Shown: positions 46,610 to 57,321 of the stretch, piece after piece
Numbering within the stretch: the first letter of the stretch is position 1
Layout of the letters: each line of letters starts with the position of its first letter
Assembly: GCF_000287355.1 (NCBI RefSeq)
Contig: NC_018420.1
Span: 248,001 to 312,000, forward strand
DNA: 64,000 nucleotides
Source of the DNA: a secondary endosymbiont of Heteropsylla cubana
Lineage (GTDB): Bacteria > Pseudomonadota > Gammaproteobacteria > Enterobacterales > Enterobacteriaceae
Reading direction: 5' to 3'
Notes under the pieces: generated by a model
Database searches by the model: none
Told to the model about the DNA's origin: nothing
What the model saw: only the letters and a program-made list of their open reading frames with translations
Translations under genes and position numbers: made by a program

Positions 46610-47313
46610 AGGAAAAAACTTTTAATTAAAATCAACATATAAACTTTAATAGAAAATTTATTAGATGTTCGCTCATTTTGAAATAATCTTTAAGATATCT
46701 TAATAACAACTAAATATCCGTTTGAATATAAAAGTTAATGCTAATAATCTCTATATTGTAAATCATAAGGGTTATATTTTTATTTTTATATTTCAAGAAA
46801 AAACAGAGATCTAATGTTTTTTTAAAAACTGTTTTATTGAAAATAATAATTACTACACACACTAGTGTAAATATTACAATACAATAAGAATATTAAAAAA
46901 AACTAATGAAAATTTTTATTTTTTAGTTAGATAAATTTAATAAAATTAAATTGACTTCAATAAGATTGAATAAACGAACAATAATTATAAAATAACTAAA
47001 TACTATAATTAATATTATTAACATCTTAAAAATTCGACTAAAAACTCTAATTTAGAGTAAAATCTCTATAAAAGTTGCCGTAATAACTTTTATAAAAATA
47101 AAAAATAATCTTTTCATAAACTTGTTAATATATTAACTTGTAGCTTCTTAAGAAGAAACATTTAACATATCAAGATACAACTTAAAAATGTAATATCTTA
47201 AAATGTAAGATTTGTGGATTTTTTTTAAATCCGAAAAATTAAGAAGATATCATACAACCCTTATTTTAATAAGGTTACCGGTAGCTTATTGCGTAATTTA
47301 CGGAAAATTTATT
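46610..47313 (+). pseudogene. bioC: Relic of bioC (malonyl-ACP O-methyltransferase)
   Basis: bioC precedes bioD in the bioBFCD operon. Immediately before the bioD start, in the same frame, RLPVAYCVIYGKFI parallels the BioC C-terminus RYPLTYHLFLGVIARE. Further upstream (46749-46800) LYIVNHKGYIFIFIFQE parallels LYRVVRPKGVVAFTTLVQG. The SAM-binding motif is not readable and the spacing between the two traces is about 190 bp longer than in the parent, so an insertion or chance contributes. BioC starts the pimeloyl part of biotin synthesis; its loss implies a need for an imported or host/co-symbiont intermediate. Confidence 0.42.
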
Positions 47314-48006
47314 GTGACTAAACGTTTTTTTATAACTGGAACTGATACCGATATTGGTAAAACTTTAGTAGCTTGCGCATTGTTACAATCTATTACAAAA
47401 GCTGGTTATCGTACTGCTGGTTATAAACCAGTAGCCACAGGATGTGAAATGACTCCCGAAGGACTACGCAATCACGACGCGTTAGCCTTAATAAAAAACA
47501 GTAGTGCTACTCTTTGTTATGAACAAGTTAATCCGTTAGCATTTCTTTCACCAACATCCCCTCATATTGCCAGTCGTGATGCCGGGCAATATATTGATGT
47601 TACGCTTCTATCAGCTGGACTTCGTAAATTAGAGGACCTCGCAGAATGGGTGATTATAGAAGGTGCAGGAGGGTGGTTTACTCCCTTAGCAAAATCACTA
47701 ACTTATGCTGATTGGGTTATCGCGGAACAACTCCCGGTAGTAATGGTCGTTGGAATAAAGCTTGGTTGTATTAATCATGCACTGTTAACACAACTAGCAA
47801 TCGAAAACGCAAAACTCCCATTGTTAGGGTGGATCGCTAATCATCCTATACATTCTAGTCATCAACTAAACGATTATATCCTAACACTAACACAATACCT
47901 TAATGCTCCTTTCTTAGGAGAGATTCCCTGGCTTAACGTATTAGATCAAGATAATTTAACTAACTACATTAACTTTTCTTATCTTGAAACATTAACTCAT
48001 AAATAA
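47314..48006 (+). CDS. bioD: BioD, dethiobiotin synthetase
   Basis: ATP-dependent closure of the ureido ring of 7,8-diaminopelargonate with CO2. From GTG 47314 the product is 230 aa (E. coli 225). It has the P-loop FFITGTDTDIGKT, YKPVATGCEMTPEGLRN, IEGAGGWFTPL and VVGIKLGCINHALLT. It resembles BioD1 (GAGGWFTPLA, DWVIAEQLPV) more than the paralogue BioD2/YnfK. The frame stays open upstream to 47212, but those 34 codons look like the decayed bioC 3' end, and the E. coli gene also begins with GTG-SKR. Catalytic residues are intact. Its usual substrate supplier BioA is a pseudogene in this window. Confidence 0.95.
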   Translation: MTKRFFITGTDTDIGKTLVACALLQSITKAGYRTAGYKPVATGCEMTPEGLRNHDALALIKNSSATLCYEQVNPLAFLSPTSPHIASRDAGQYIDVTLLSAGLRKLEDLAEWVIIEGAGGWFTPLAKSLTYADWVIAEQLPVVMVVGIKLGCINHALLTQLAIENAKLPLLGWIANHPIHSSHQLNDYILTLTQYLNAPFLGEIPWLNVLDQDNLTNYINFSYLETLTHK

Positions 48007-48992
48007 TTTTATTAAAATATAGCAACTAACTCTTTTTAAATAAATATTTAATTTATAAAAAAATACTATTTAAATTTTTTATAAAAATTCTTAGACATTT
48101 TAACAAAAAAAATGATATCCATTTGATTATATTAAAAATATTTAAAATTTATTATTTTTTTATAAAAATAAAAATATAGTTTTCTTTATTTAAAACAATC
48201 AATTATCTATCATTTACTTACTTATCTTTATATGTGTACTAAAAATAATTATTTTCAAAAATATTGTATATAGATTTTCAGAATTATATTTTTATAGATC
48301 AAAAATCTAATGTCTATATCTAACATTATATAATATAAAAATTATATAAATTTTGTTTTTATATAATTAGAATTTATGTATGTTTTTATCTTTTTAAAAA
48401 TTTTAAATTTATAAAAACAATAATATTCGTTTTATCCCTAAAATCTAAAAATTAAGTTTCTACCTTTATAATTAATTAGAGTTATCAAATAACATTCATT
48501 TCTTATGATATATATTTTTTTGTTTAATAAAAAAATTTATATGTATTAAAAATAATAATATAGCAATGTTTTTAAATATTCACCAAAAAAAATACTCATT
48601 AGTAATAAATGTTTCTATAATAGGTATTATTAATCGAACTCTGTTTAAAAAAAAAGAAAATAGATATAAAATCTCATCCAATAAACAATTAATAAATTAA
48701 ACCTACAAGAAAAATAAATTTTTCTCTATTTTAAGCAAGTGAAGGTATTGTTAAATTAAACTATTGCAAACAAAAACATTCTATTTGATAGCAAAAATTG
48801 CAAATAACACATCTATTTCAACGTTAATTAATAATTTTTATGAAAAACAAGCTTATAACTTAACAACAAAGAAGAGACAGGGTGAAAATAATGATTCATT
48901 TCTCACCAAGCCTCTTATTTAATATCGCTTACCTTTTTCTTGATTTCTTAACTTAACTCTCTATAAACGACTATATATTTATAAATCTAACA
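48007..48992. other. Gap between convergent bioD and bioB; possible bioF trace
   Basis: No intact gene. bioF normally follows bioB, so a minus-strand relic would begin at about 48990. There, LRNQEKGKRY and ESLFSP could be strained remains of the BioF N-terminus (LRRRYPVAQGAGRW and YLNFSSNDYLG), but the similarity is weak and I do not call it. The remainder is extremely A+T-rich. Confidence 0.35.
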
Positions 48993-50033
48993 TTAAGGTG
49001 CTGCATTATAATAATGCGATGTATCTGAAGTTAGAAGTGCTTCAGTTAGTTGTGCTTCTTGTGCAATATCGCCTTGAGAAGAAATATTATGCTCTATATT
49101 AATACCTAACTTTCGAAATAGTGCTTTATCAGAATCCTCGGCTGGATTAGGCGTCGTTAATAACTTACATCCATAAAAAAGGGAATTAGCACCCGCCATA
49201 AAACATAAAGCTTGAGTTTGTTCATTCATCTGCTCTCGTCCCGCAGATAGACGAACATGTGAGTACGGCATCATAATTCGAGCTACTGCGATAGTTCGAA
49301 TAAATTCAAATGGATCTAAATAATTCTCACTATCCGCTAAAGGGGTTCCTTTTACTTTTACTAACATGTTAATAGGGACGCTCTCCGGAGGCGTAGGCAA
49401 ATTAGCTAACTCTACCAAAAGTCCCGCACGATCGTGAACATCTTCTCCCAATCCAACAATACCACCAGAACATACTTTAATTCCAGCCTCTCGAACTTTA
49501 CTAAGAGTATCGAGTCGATCTTCATAAGTACGAGTCGTAACAATATTGCTATAAAACTCAGGTGATGTATCTAAATTATGATTATAGAAATCTAACCCAG
49601 CAGCTGCTAGGCGTTGTGCTTGATTCTCGTTAAGCATACCAAGTGTCATACACGTTTCTAACCCCATATTTTTTACACCTTTTACCATTTCTTCAAGAAG
49701 TGGCATATCTCTTTCATGGGGATTTTTCCAGGCAGCTCCCATACAAAAACGTGTTGAGCCAGCTTCAAGCGCTTTACGAGCAGCGCTCATAACTTGCTCT
49801 AACTGCATTAGACGCTCGCTTTCTAGTCCAGTATTATACCGCGCACTCTGCGGACAATACTTGCAATCTTCAGCACAAGAACCTGTTTTAATTGACAGCA
49901 ATGTGCTGACTTGTACTTCACTTGCTTTGAAATGTTTTCTATGTACTTGTTGTGCTTCAAACAATAAATCAAGAAATGGTTTATTAAAAAGCGCTTCGGC
50001 TTGCACCTGCGTCCAGCGTTGAGAAGTTGACAT
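48993..50033 (-). CDS. bioB: BioB, biotin synthase
   Basis: Radical-SAM enzyme that inserts sulfur into dethiobiotin, the last step of biotin synthesis. The 346-aa product matches E. coli (346) and is very conserved. It has the radical-SAM cysteines [12 protein letters not shown], the SAM-binding [24 protein letters not shown], the [2Fe-2S] cluster ligands in ETCMTLG and [12 protein letters not shown], and the RLSAGREQM arginine. It is separated from bioD and points the other way, so the bioBFCD operon has been rearranged. A plausible sigma-70 promoter lies upstream (50074-50101). Divergently beyond it is the bioA relic. Confidence 0.98.
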   Translation of the reverse strand: MSTSQRWTQVQAEALFNKPFLDLLFEAQQVHRKHFKASEVQVSTLLSIKTGSCAEDCKYCPQSARYNTGLESERLMQLEQVMSAARKALEAGSTRFCMGAAWKNPHERDMPLLEEMVKGVKNMGLETCMTLGMLNENQAQRLAAAGLDFYNHNLDTSPEFYSNIVTTRTYEDRLDTLSKVREAGIKVCSGGIVGLGEDVHDRAGLLVELANLPTPPESVPINMLVKVKGTPLADSENYLDPFEFIRTIAVARIMMPYSHVRLSAGREQMNEQTQALCFMAGANSLFYGCKLLTTPNPAEDSDKALFRKLGINIEHNISSQGDIAQEAQLTEALLTSDTSHYYNAAP

Positions 50034-50073
50034 ATTAGTTATCCACAGTTTTTAAAAGGAAATAGGTGTCGTC

Positions 50074-50101
50074 AGTGTAGAGCGTACCACGACGCTGTCA
50101 A
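50074..50101 (-). promoter_or_regulatory. Probable sigma-70 promoter of bioB
   Basis: On the minus strand a perfect -35 TTGACA (50101-50096) is followed after 16 bases by -10 TACACT (50079-50074). In enterobacteria this spot is the bioA/bioB divergent operator bound by BirA. No clear BirA palindrome is left, so control may be relaxed. Confidence 0.5.
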
Positions 50102-50119
50102 CTATAGTTTGTCTATTTA

Positions 50120-51370
50120 CTTTCTAAAATTGTTTAATCTAATCTACGCTCCTTATTATAAAATAATAATAACTGCAATTATATCTGAAACATAGAAAAC
50201 TTCATAAGTTACCCTGTAACTTTCATATCTTCTATGACCTCTGGTAAAAGTAACTGCATATTTTTTAAAAAAAAATAAAAGACAGACCGACTAATACAAT
50301 AACATCTAATATTTAGATTAACCTGTAATCTAATTACATAACAACTAATATACTAAAAAATTTATTAATTGTTATCGATTTTTATATTTAATTTGACAAT
50401 ATAACTCTGACTTTACACTAAATAAAATTTAGCTCGGTAAGGTTGTAAGTATTGAGAAAAAAATAAATATATAGGAATAATTCACAATAGGTTATCGGCT
50501 ATTATCAAGTAGAGAGAATAACCCTTAATTGGCTATTAATCACTACACAAATACTCTATTATAACTATATTTTAGCAATAAATAATTTAGATAAGATCTT
50601 CTAACTTTTTATGGTATTAACCAAAAAAAATTATTAAATCTACATTTAAATTTTATGAAAAATAAAAAAAAGGAAAGAACATCGTTCTTTTAGTATAAAG
50701 AACTAACTGAAGATAAATAAATTATCATCTAACAGTATTAATGTTTATAACCGATGATAAATAAATTTTAAGTTAAAAAAAAATAATTTTATTTTATTCA
50801 AAAATATCAAGATATTGATCATCTTGATACCTAAAAACGACGTACTCAAATATCAAAGCATTATTGCATGTTTACAAAAAAAAAGAATTAAAAATCAAAA
50901 TACTGTCGACTTATTTTTATGGATACAAATCCATACATCAAATTAAAACTTTAAAAAATATATTTAAGTTCACCTACGTATATTAAGTTAAAAACTTAAA
51001 ATATATCAGTGCTGTGTCCATAAATACAATTATTGTCGTTTCTAACGCTAAATGGATTTTAGCATTTAATAAAAATTAAGCTCATTTAATAACTTCCTAA
51101 ATATCTAATGTTATAAATAAACATTTAAATTCAAAAACTTTTGATATAAATTAACTTGACCGTTTAAAATTAAATGTAATATATTAATATTTTTATATAT
51201 AATAAAAATTTAATTAAAAAATTATCCTTAGATAAAAATATCTTATCAAGAATCAAGTGATTAACTCCTATATAATTTTTCAAATAAAAATATATATTCT
51301 ATAATATAATTTTATTTATAAAAATAAAATACAGAAGTGATGCTTTAGTAAACCTAAGAAACGAAGAAGA
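50120..51370 (+). pseudogene. bioA: bioA pseudogene (DAPA aminotransferase)
   Basis: It occupies the ancestral place, divergent from bioB, with the right length (bioA about 1.29 kb). At 50811-50849 the plus strand reads DIDHLDT, a stop, KRRTQ, paralleling ADEIATGFGRTG around the PLP region. After a frameshift, SIIACLQKK (50857 on) parallels GKLFACEHA. At 51257 VINSYIIFQIK parallels the C-terminal LMPPYIILPQQL. These blocks lie at about the predicted distances from the start, with frameshifts between them. BioA converts KAPA to DAPA; the copy here cannot be functional. Confidence 0.62.
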
Positions 51371-51443
51371 AAACTCTAAATTGATCTTTATCATTACAAA
51401 AAACAATATTTATTTAATATAACATTATTAATCAAAGATATTA

Positions 51444-51472
51444 ATGCAAAAATAAAGATTAATATTTATAAT
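51444..51472 (+). promoter_or_regulatory. Possible promoter of tRNA-Leu
   Basis: A perfect -10 TATAAT at 51467-51472 is preceded, at 17 bases, by the weak -35 ATGCAA (51444-51449). The tRNA starts 50 bases downstream. Confidence 0.4.
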
Positions 51473-51521
51473 GAGAAAATTTAATTATTTATTTTTATTT
51501 TTTTTCAATTTTATAAAATAT

Positions 51522-51608
51522 GCGAAGATGGCGAAATTGGTAAACGCGCTAACTTCAGGTGTTAGTGTCTTAATAGACCTGAGGGTTCAAGTCCCTCTCT
51601 TCGCACCA
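51522..51608 (+). tRNA. leu-CAG: tRNA-Leu (anticodon CAG)
   Basis: An 87-nt class II tRNA with a long variable arm. The acceptor GCGAAGA pairs with TCTTCGC, and the 3' ACCA is encoded. The anticodon loop is TTCAGGT (CAG), the variable arm TGTCTTAATAGACC, and the T arm GAGGGTTCAAGTCCCTC. It matches E. coli tRNA-Leu(CAG) closely (leuPQTV family). A short open frame crossing it is not a gene. It is isolated, with no other tRNA nearby. Confidence 0.95.
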
Positions 51609-53153
51609 TCATTCAAATTCTTGATTACTAAAAAATTGTTTCTTTTTTTTAATCAATAATAAAAATTACTTTATTAATAATTTGATAAATTAATTTAACT
51701 TTTAGCCTTAGTTTAGTTCAAGACAAAATGTTTTCAACAAATATCATAATAAAGTTTTCTAAAAAAAAAGAATTAAACTTTAATTATTATAAATTTTTAA
51801 TTTAGAACTTTGGTTTTATTCAACATTCTCAAATATATTCTTATCTAATGTTTTTATTAAACCATATTTAACTTTATTTTCTTGTAGTTTATTTAGATAC
51901 AATCTAATGTTTCTTAGTAAGAAGATTAAATATAAATTATAGTTACATAAATCACCAAAAAAAATCATTAGATTGCTAATATGCTATTAGTATTTTCTTA
52001 AAAATTCTGAGGTCTAATGATTCAGTGACTTTTGGATAACATTGATGTAGATAATATTTTAATGCTCTAGATTTGTTTGAAGATATTATTTCTGTTATGT
52101 GGTTATATAAAACTATAATATTCATGCATCTTATTTAAGACTTTAAAAAAAACTATTACTTAAAAGTATATAAAATAGTTTATTGATCATCTGTCAAGCA
52201 TGGATAATATTTTTTATATTAGTTTATAAAAAAAACAAAAAGACACATAATGTGATATAGTGTCATTTATACCGATATAGAATTGAGTTATTCAGTTTTT
52301 TACATAATATTTTTAATATTCTTATCTAATTATCGTAATCAAAAAAAATATCTAGTAATCATGTTTTCTTATTTTATTCAGAAACATACGTTATGTAATC
52401 ACAAATTTCAAAAAAACATAATATATGCACTTATTAAGTAGACATTTCTCGTGGCAATATAAACTAAATAAATTTAATTAGTTTAGTTTAAATAATTTTT
52501 ACTATTAAGTAACAACTTGAAGCTTAAAGAGTGTTCTTGATGAAGCTAACCAAGTAACTATTAAATCAATATAATCTATTTTTTAACGTTTCTTTACTTA
52601 TTTTTAATATAATAATTACACCGGTGTTATTAATAAGATAAAGCTAACAGCGCAGATTAATTTACTAAATTAAAATTAAATAAATAGAAATACTATTTTC
52701 ATAAGATCTATGATCAAATAGCTCTGTTTCGCAGAAGCTCTTTTTTTTAAAATTGTGACAATAAATTAAATATCTTATTAATAACCTTATAGAAGAAAAT
52801 CTTTTTCTTAATCCTACTTTGTTTAATGTAGTAAACTTGTCCTATAAATATTTAAGTCAGGGATCAACTAAGTAAAGTAAAATATAATATAAGATTAATA
52901 TAAATTATATTGTAATGAAAAATTTTAACTTTATAAGCGTCAACAAAAATTTACGTGAATTTTTTATTATGAGTATCAATGATGAGATTAAAGATAAAAA
53001 TATAAAAAATATAAGTATATTTTAATAAATAACTGTAAGTGTATAAACTTATATCTTAATAGATACTCTTAACAATATAATTGTTAACACCCTTCTTATT
53101 TAAACAACAAAAAAAATTAAAAAGATTGATGCCGATTAAAGGTTAAAGGTTAA
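51609..53153. other. Gap before pepP with an orphan terminator; ygfB expected
   Basis: No intact gene. ygfB precedes pepP in enterobacteria. Around 53065-53110 the plus strand reads LNNIIVNTLLI, which loosely follows the YgfB C-terminal LEEIIEYVRVAALLC, but alone this is weak. A well-formed intrinsic terminator at 52720-52748 has no recognisable gene in front of it. Confidence 0.4.
52720..52748 (+). terminator. Intrinsic terminator without an assigned gene
   Basis: AGCTCTG pairs with CAG-A-AGCT (one bulged A) around TTTCG (52720-52739), followed after one C by eight T at 52741-52748. It is the best-shaped plus-strand terminator in the window. The nearest upstream gene is tRNA-Leu, 1.1 kb away. 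Confidence 0.7.
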
Positions 53154-54491
53154 ATGGGAATGATAACTTTAAAAGAATATAAAAATCGTCGTCAAAGCTT
53201 ACTCGCAAAAATGGCATCCAATAGTGCTGCGTTGTTTTTTTCTGTCCAAGAAAAGCACCATAGTACGACTAGTAACAACTATCATTATCAGAAAAATAGT
53301 AATTTTTGGTATTTTACTGGTTTTAACGAACCATATGCATTATTTATTTTATTTAAAAAAAACAAAAATAACCACAAAAGTATTTTATTTAATCAAAGTC
53401 GTGATAAATATGCTGAAACTTGGACAGGACGTCGTTTGGGTCAAATAACAGCACTAAAACGATTAGGTGTGACCATGGCTTTACCTTGGGAGGATATAGA
53501 CAATCAATTATATCTTCTACTCAACAAACTTGATAAAGTTTATCACGCACAAGGTGAATCTGCATTCGCTGATCAAATTCTTTTTAGGGCTCTAAGGAAA
53601 CTGCGCCAGGGTGTTTCTCATGAATTAAAAGCACCTACTATGCTAATTGATTGGAGATTTTGGGTTTATGAAATGCGACTTATTAAATCTCAGGCAGAGT
53701 TACTGCTAATACGTCGGGCTTGCAAAATCAGCGCTCTAGGACATGTATGCGCTATAAAACGATGCCAACCCGGATTGTATGAATATCACCTAGAAGGTGA
53801 ATTACACTATGAATTTAATCGTCAAGGTGCTCCTTGCACCTCTTACAATACTATTGTTGCAAGTGGTAAAAATGCTTGTATTTTACACTACACAGAAAAT
53901 TCTTCGTATATGAGAAATGGTAATTTAGTATTAATTGATTCTGGTTGTAATTATCAAGGTTATGCAAGTGATATAAGTCGTACGTTTCCTATTAACGGAC
54001 GTTTCTCTAAAGAACAGCGAATCATATACACTCTTGTACTTGACATGCTTAACTACGCTCTTAAATTTTATGGTCCAGGATATACCATGTTAGAGCTACA
54101 CGAAAAAATAATTCAGATTATGGTTAGTGGTTTATGGAAAATTGGGATAATCAGAGGAAACATGCAAACATTTCTTGCAACTCAAGGATATCAGCGATTT
54201 TTTATGCATCGGCTCAGTCATTTCCTCGGCTTAGATGTACACGACATGATGGGTAATTCTGGTTTTTGTGAACAAAAGAAGGTGCTAGAACCGAGAATGG
54301 TGTTAACTATTGAACCCGGTATTTACATCCCTTGTGATTCAGATATTCCCTTTGCTTATCGAGGGATCGGTGTTCGAATTGAAGAAACTATCCTGATAAC
54401 TGACACGGGGAATGAAAATCTTACCGATTTAGTCATAAAAGAAGTTTATGAAATTGAACAACTAATGGCAAAAGTTCACCAAAAAAGATAA
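53154..54491 (+). CDS. pepP: PepP, Xaa-Pro aminopeptidase II
   Basis: Dimanganese enzyme releasing the N-terminal residue from peptides with proline second. The 445-aa product (E. coli 441) has the N-terminal domain (about 1-175, FWYFTGFNEPYA) and a C-terminal pita-bread fold. Metal ligands are all present: Asp in LIDSGCN, Asp in YASDISRTFP, His in LSHFLGLD, Glu in IEPGIYIP and Glu in VRIEETIL. The residue after the catalytic His is Arg (MHRLSH) where E. coli has Gly, an unusual change close to the active site. The start aligns residue for residue with E. coli; the ATG follows a duplicated AAAGGTT that supplies the ribosome binding site. Downstream ubiH is decayed. Confidence 0.95.
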   Translation: MGMITLKEYKNRRQSLLAKMASNSAALFFSVQEKHHSTTSNNYHYQKNSNFWYFTGFNEPYALFILFKKNKNNHKSILFNQSRDKYAETWTGRRLGQITALKRLGVTMALPWEDIDNQLYLLLNKLDKVYHAQGESAFADQILFRALRKLRQGVSHELKAPTMLIDWRFWVYEMRLIKSQAELLLIRRACKISALGHVCAIKRCQPGLYEYHLEGELHYEFNRQGAPCTSYNTIVASGKNACILHYTENSSYMRNGNLVLIDSGCNYQGYASDISRTFPINGRFSKEQRIIYTLVLDMLNYALKFYGPGYTMLELHEKIIQIMVSGLWKIGIIRGNMQTFLATQGYQRFFMHRLSHFLGLDVHDMMGNSGFCEQKKVLEPRMVLTIEPGIYIPCDSDIPFAYRGIGVRIEETILITDTGNENLTDLVIKEVYEIEQLMAKVHQKR

Positions 54492-55640
54492 TTCTTTTAC
54501 TTAGTATTCATATATAATTGGTATAAACTTAGTATCTTTTATTTTACTACCTCCAATGAGGATAATCTATATATATTGACATTATCATAGAATAATAAAC
54601 ATCTAATAATAAAATATTGTTTTTAAATTTAACTCATATCTTGTTTTTTTATTAAAAATGGCATAAATGGCCAATTAAAATTAACTTCTATTATTTCTGA
54701 TTTTCTTAACTATTTTATTGTAGAGATACAATAAATTATTAAAGATATTTTAAAATTTAAATCACATCCGACTGACTACTATACATCAGAGTTAATGTTG
54801 ATTAATAATCATACTCATATATGATAAAATATTTTATATATACCGGTTCGCGATACTTGCCGTATATATCTTATTATTAATGGAGCAATATTTAAAGAAC
54901 TCAAGCATGAATAAAGTAACTATTATAGATTTTATGGTCAATAATTTATAAAAGCATCATTAGAATATTAGTTCAGCATCCAATCAAAATGATTTATACA
55001 GGAAAATCAAAAACAATTAAAAGTATTAACACTTATACGATTCGTGATAACCATATTTTTTAGATACTTTACTTCATTGTTTTTTTTCCAAAATTATTAA
55101 TATTATTTGGATATCCGCACTATGCTAGTATGGAATAGCATGGAGTCTTCCGAATAGTCTAAAAAATTGAGATTTCTACTTGAAGTCAGGATAAATAAGC
55201 ACTTCTAAAATATTTAGAATACGTTTTCTCGAAAAATTAGACATAACTAACTATTTTATCGAACTTACTGAATAAGATTGAATTGTAATCTACGTGATAC
55301 ACTAACTAGATGCAAAACAAATCAAATTAGTTTCGCCATAGAGAAGGGGGGTTAAAAAAAGAGAAGACTATATTACAAAAATTAAAAAATTAACCAACAT
55401 TATATATTGATATATTTCGTTAAAAATAATATATAAATTTTATTAACAAAATTATTCTCGATAAGTTCTTTTAAAGGAAAAATTTTTAAAATGTAATAAG
55501 TTATTTACTCTATAAATAAAAAAATTTAGATATCTGTTCAGTAAATTTAGAAAAAAAAGAGATAAAATATTTGATTTAATTAGGATTTTTATTGGATTTG
55601 ATTGATGTAAAATATTTTTTAATTATGCTTTATTCTCATT
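54492..55640 (+). pseudogene. ubiH: ubiH pseudogene (2-octaprenyl-6-methoxyphenol hydroxylase)
   Basis: ubiH follows pepP directly in enterobacteria. In one unbroken phase from 55011 to 55200, interrupted only by stops, the plus strand gives KQLKVL (UbiH EQLAVI), FFRYFT (FERFT), and LDIRTMLVW (SDGRCSLVW). ESSE and SKKLRFLLE follow, against LERREE and SDEKFCRELQ. Spacings match within three residues. Near 54771 TDYYTSELM parallels EDYQLAALG at almost exactly the predicted distance from pepP. Further on, NYFIELTE parallels AYPLALTH. Multiple stops make it dead. The 3' boundary is estimated from parent length. Confidence 0.68.
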
Positions 55641-56688
55641 CTATCGAGAACTGCATATTTTTTGTTAAAATTAGATTTTGTGCTATCTATAAACAAATAT
55701 TTTATATTAATATATCGAGTTTTCTTTATTCGTAGACTAAGGCATTAATCTTAATATTTTCGTCAAATTTTAACTTACGTTAGCAATAACAGCCTAATAT
55801 TCGTCTTGAGGAAGAATAAAATAAAACCACATAAAAATACTCTGAATTCAAAAAAAATTACTGATCATCATATTTGATTAATCACGTAGATCACCTCGCT
55901 ATATAAAAATATTTTTTACATAAATAAATAATTAATAGAAAATTAAATTATAATAAATAAAATTTTTATGTTTAAGCAAATGGATCTAAGAAATTATTTT
56001 TAAATTTTACTATCGTAATGATATTATTAATAACTAAAATTAAAACAATATAATTGAACTAAATTTAGTGTAATTTATATATATAATAGCATATGAAACA
56101 ACTTATTTGTTAAAAAATTCTTTCAAAAGAAATAAACCATATAAACAAAGCTAATTTATAAATACGCTTTTTCTATAATGATAACCTCCGATTAAAAAAA
56201 AGTTAACGTCTAGCTTACATCTACTTTAATGAATTCAATTCAAGATAAATTCACAATAAAATATTGACTGGTGTTACTAACGATAGTCTTAAGAATATTT
56301 ATACATATTATAAATAATGCAATAAAATTACTCTACTACTTATAAAAGAGTAGGATGAACAGAAGTATTTTATTAATTTCGAATAAAATATTTAAGTTAT
56401 CAAAAATTAACATCTTTTCTAGAAGAAAGAACGTCTAAAATATTTAGATACAAATCAACAATCAGTTATCATACAACTATCTTTTTGATTTTTAATAAAA
56501 AACTCTTCATGAAGAATGAAATAACCACTGTAAAGGAAAGAGTTACAATATACTAATAAAAATATATTTAAAAGCATAATTAACATAATTAATAATAATT
56601 ATTTAATTATATAATTAAATACTATGAATTAGAATTAAAGAAAAGAGTATTTATTTTACACTTAAAGAAAAACTATACAGGATACAAT
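55641..56688. other. A+T-rich gap before gloC
   Basis: ubiI (visC) would be next in ancestral order, but no trace is readable. pepP-ubiH and gloC are not ancestral neighbours, so a synteny breakpoint lies here. Nothing else recognised. Confidence 0.5.
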
Positions 56689-57321
56689 ATGAAATATCAT
56701 ATTATATTGGTAACACCATTTAAACAAAATTGTACTTTGGTTTGGTGCGAGAAAACAGGTGATGCCGTTTTAATAGACCCAGGTGGTGAAGCTAACGTTT
56801 TATCTCAAGTAGTTAAAAAAATAGGAGTAGCAATTACAGAAATTTGGTTAACACACGGCCACCTAGATCACGTTGGAGCTGCTATCGAACTAGCTAAGTT
56901 TTATGATGTACCTATTATAGGTCCTCATCCTGATGATGAACCACTTTTAGCTAAGTTACCGGAACAGTGTCAAATGTTTGGTTTAGATACTATCATTACA
57001 CCCTTCAAACCAACCCGATGGCTTATGAACGGGTGTAGATTACACTTAGGGTGTCTTTCCTTTTATGTACTACATTGTCCTGGTCATTCTCCTGGTCATG
57101 TAGTGTTTTGGAATAAATCTAAAAAATTTATCTTTATGGGTGATGTTTTATTCAATGGAAGTATTGGTCGCACAGATCTTCCTGGAGGTGATTTGGATAC
57201 TCTTATTAAATCAATTCGAAATCAACTTCTTTTGCTATCAAATGATATTGTTTTTTTGCCAGGTCACGGCCCTAAATCAACATTAGGTTATGAACGTTGG
57301 AACAATCCTTTCTTGCAGTAA
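56689..57321 (+). CDS. gloC: GloC (YcbL), type II glyoxalase / metallo-hydrolase
   Basis: Metallo-beta-lactamase-fold enzyme that hydrolyses lactoylglutathione in methylglyoxal detoxification. The 210-aa product (E. coli YcbL 215) carries the metal-binding THGHLDHVG, the next histidine in LHCPGHSPGHVVF, the bridging aspartate in FMGDVLFNGSIGR, and the last histidine in LPGHGPKSTLGYER. It lacks the C-terminal HAGH domain of GloB, which distinguishes it from glyoxalase II proper. All metal ligands are present. It is isolated, and the E. coli neighbours (ycbK, aspC) are absent. Confidence 0.94.
   Translation: MKYHIILVTPFKQNCTLVWCEKTGDAVLIDPGGEANVLSQVVKKIGVAITEIWLTHGHLDHVGAAIELAKFYDVPIIGPHPDDEPLLAKLPEQCQMFGLDTIITPFKPTRWLMNGCRLHLGCLSFYVLHCPGHSPGHVVFWNKSKKFIFMGDVLFNGSIGRTDLPGGDLDTLIKSIRNQLLLLSNDIVFLPGHGPKSTLGYERWNNPFLQ

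Noticed and set aside
47212-47313. In-frame N-terminal extension of bioD from TTG 47212
   Set aside because: BioD homologues begin at the GTG-TKRFF position; the extension resembles the BioC C-terminus and has no start signal of its own.
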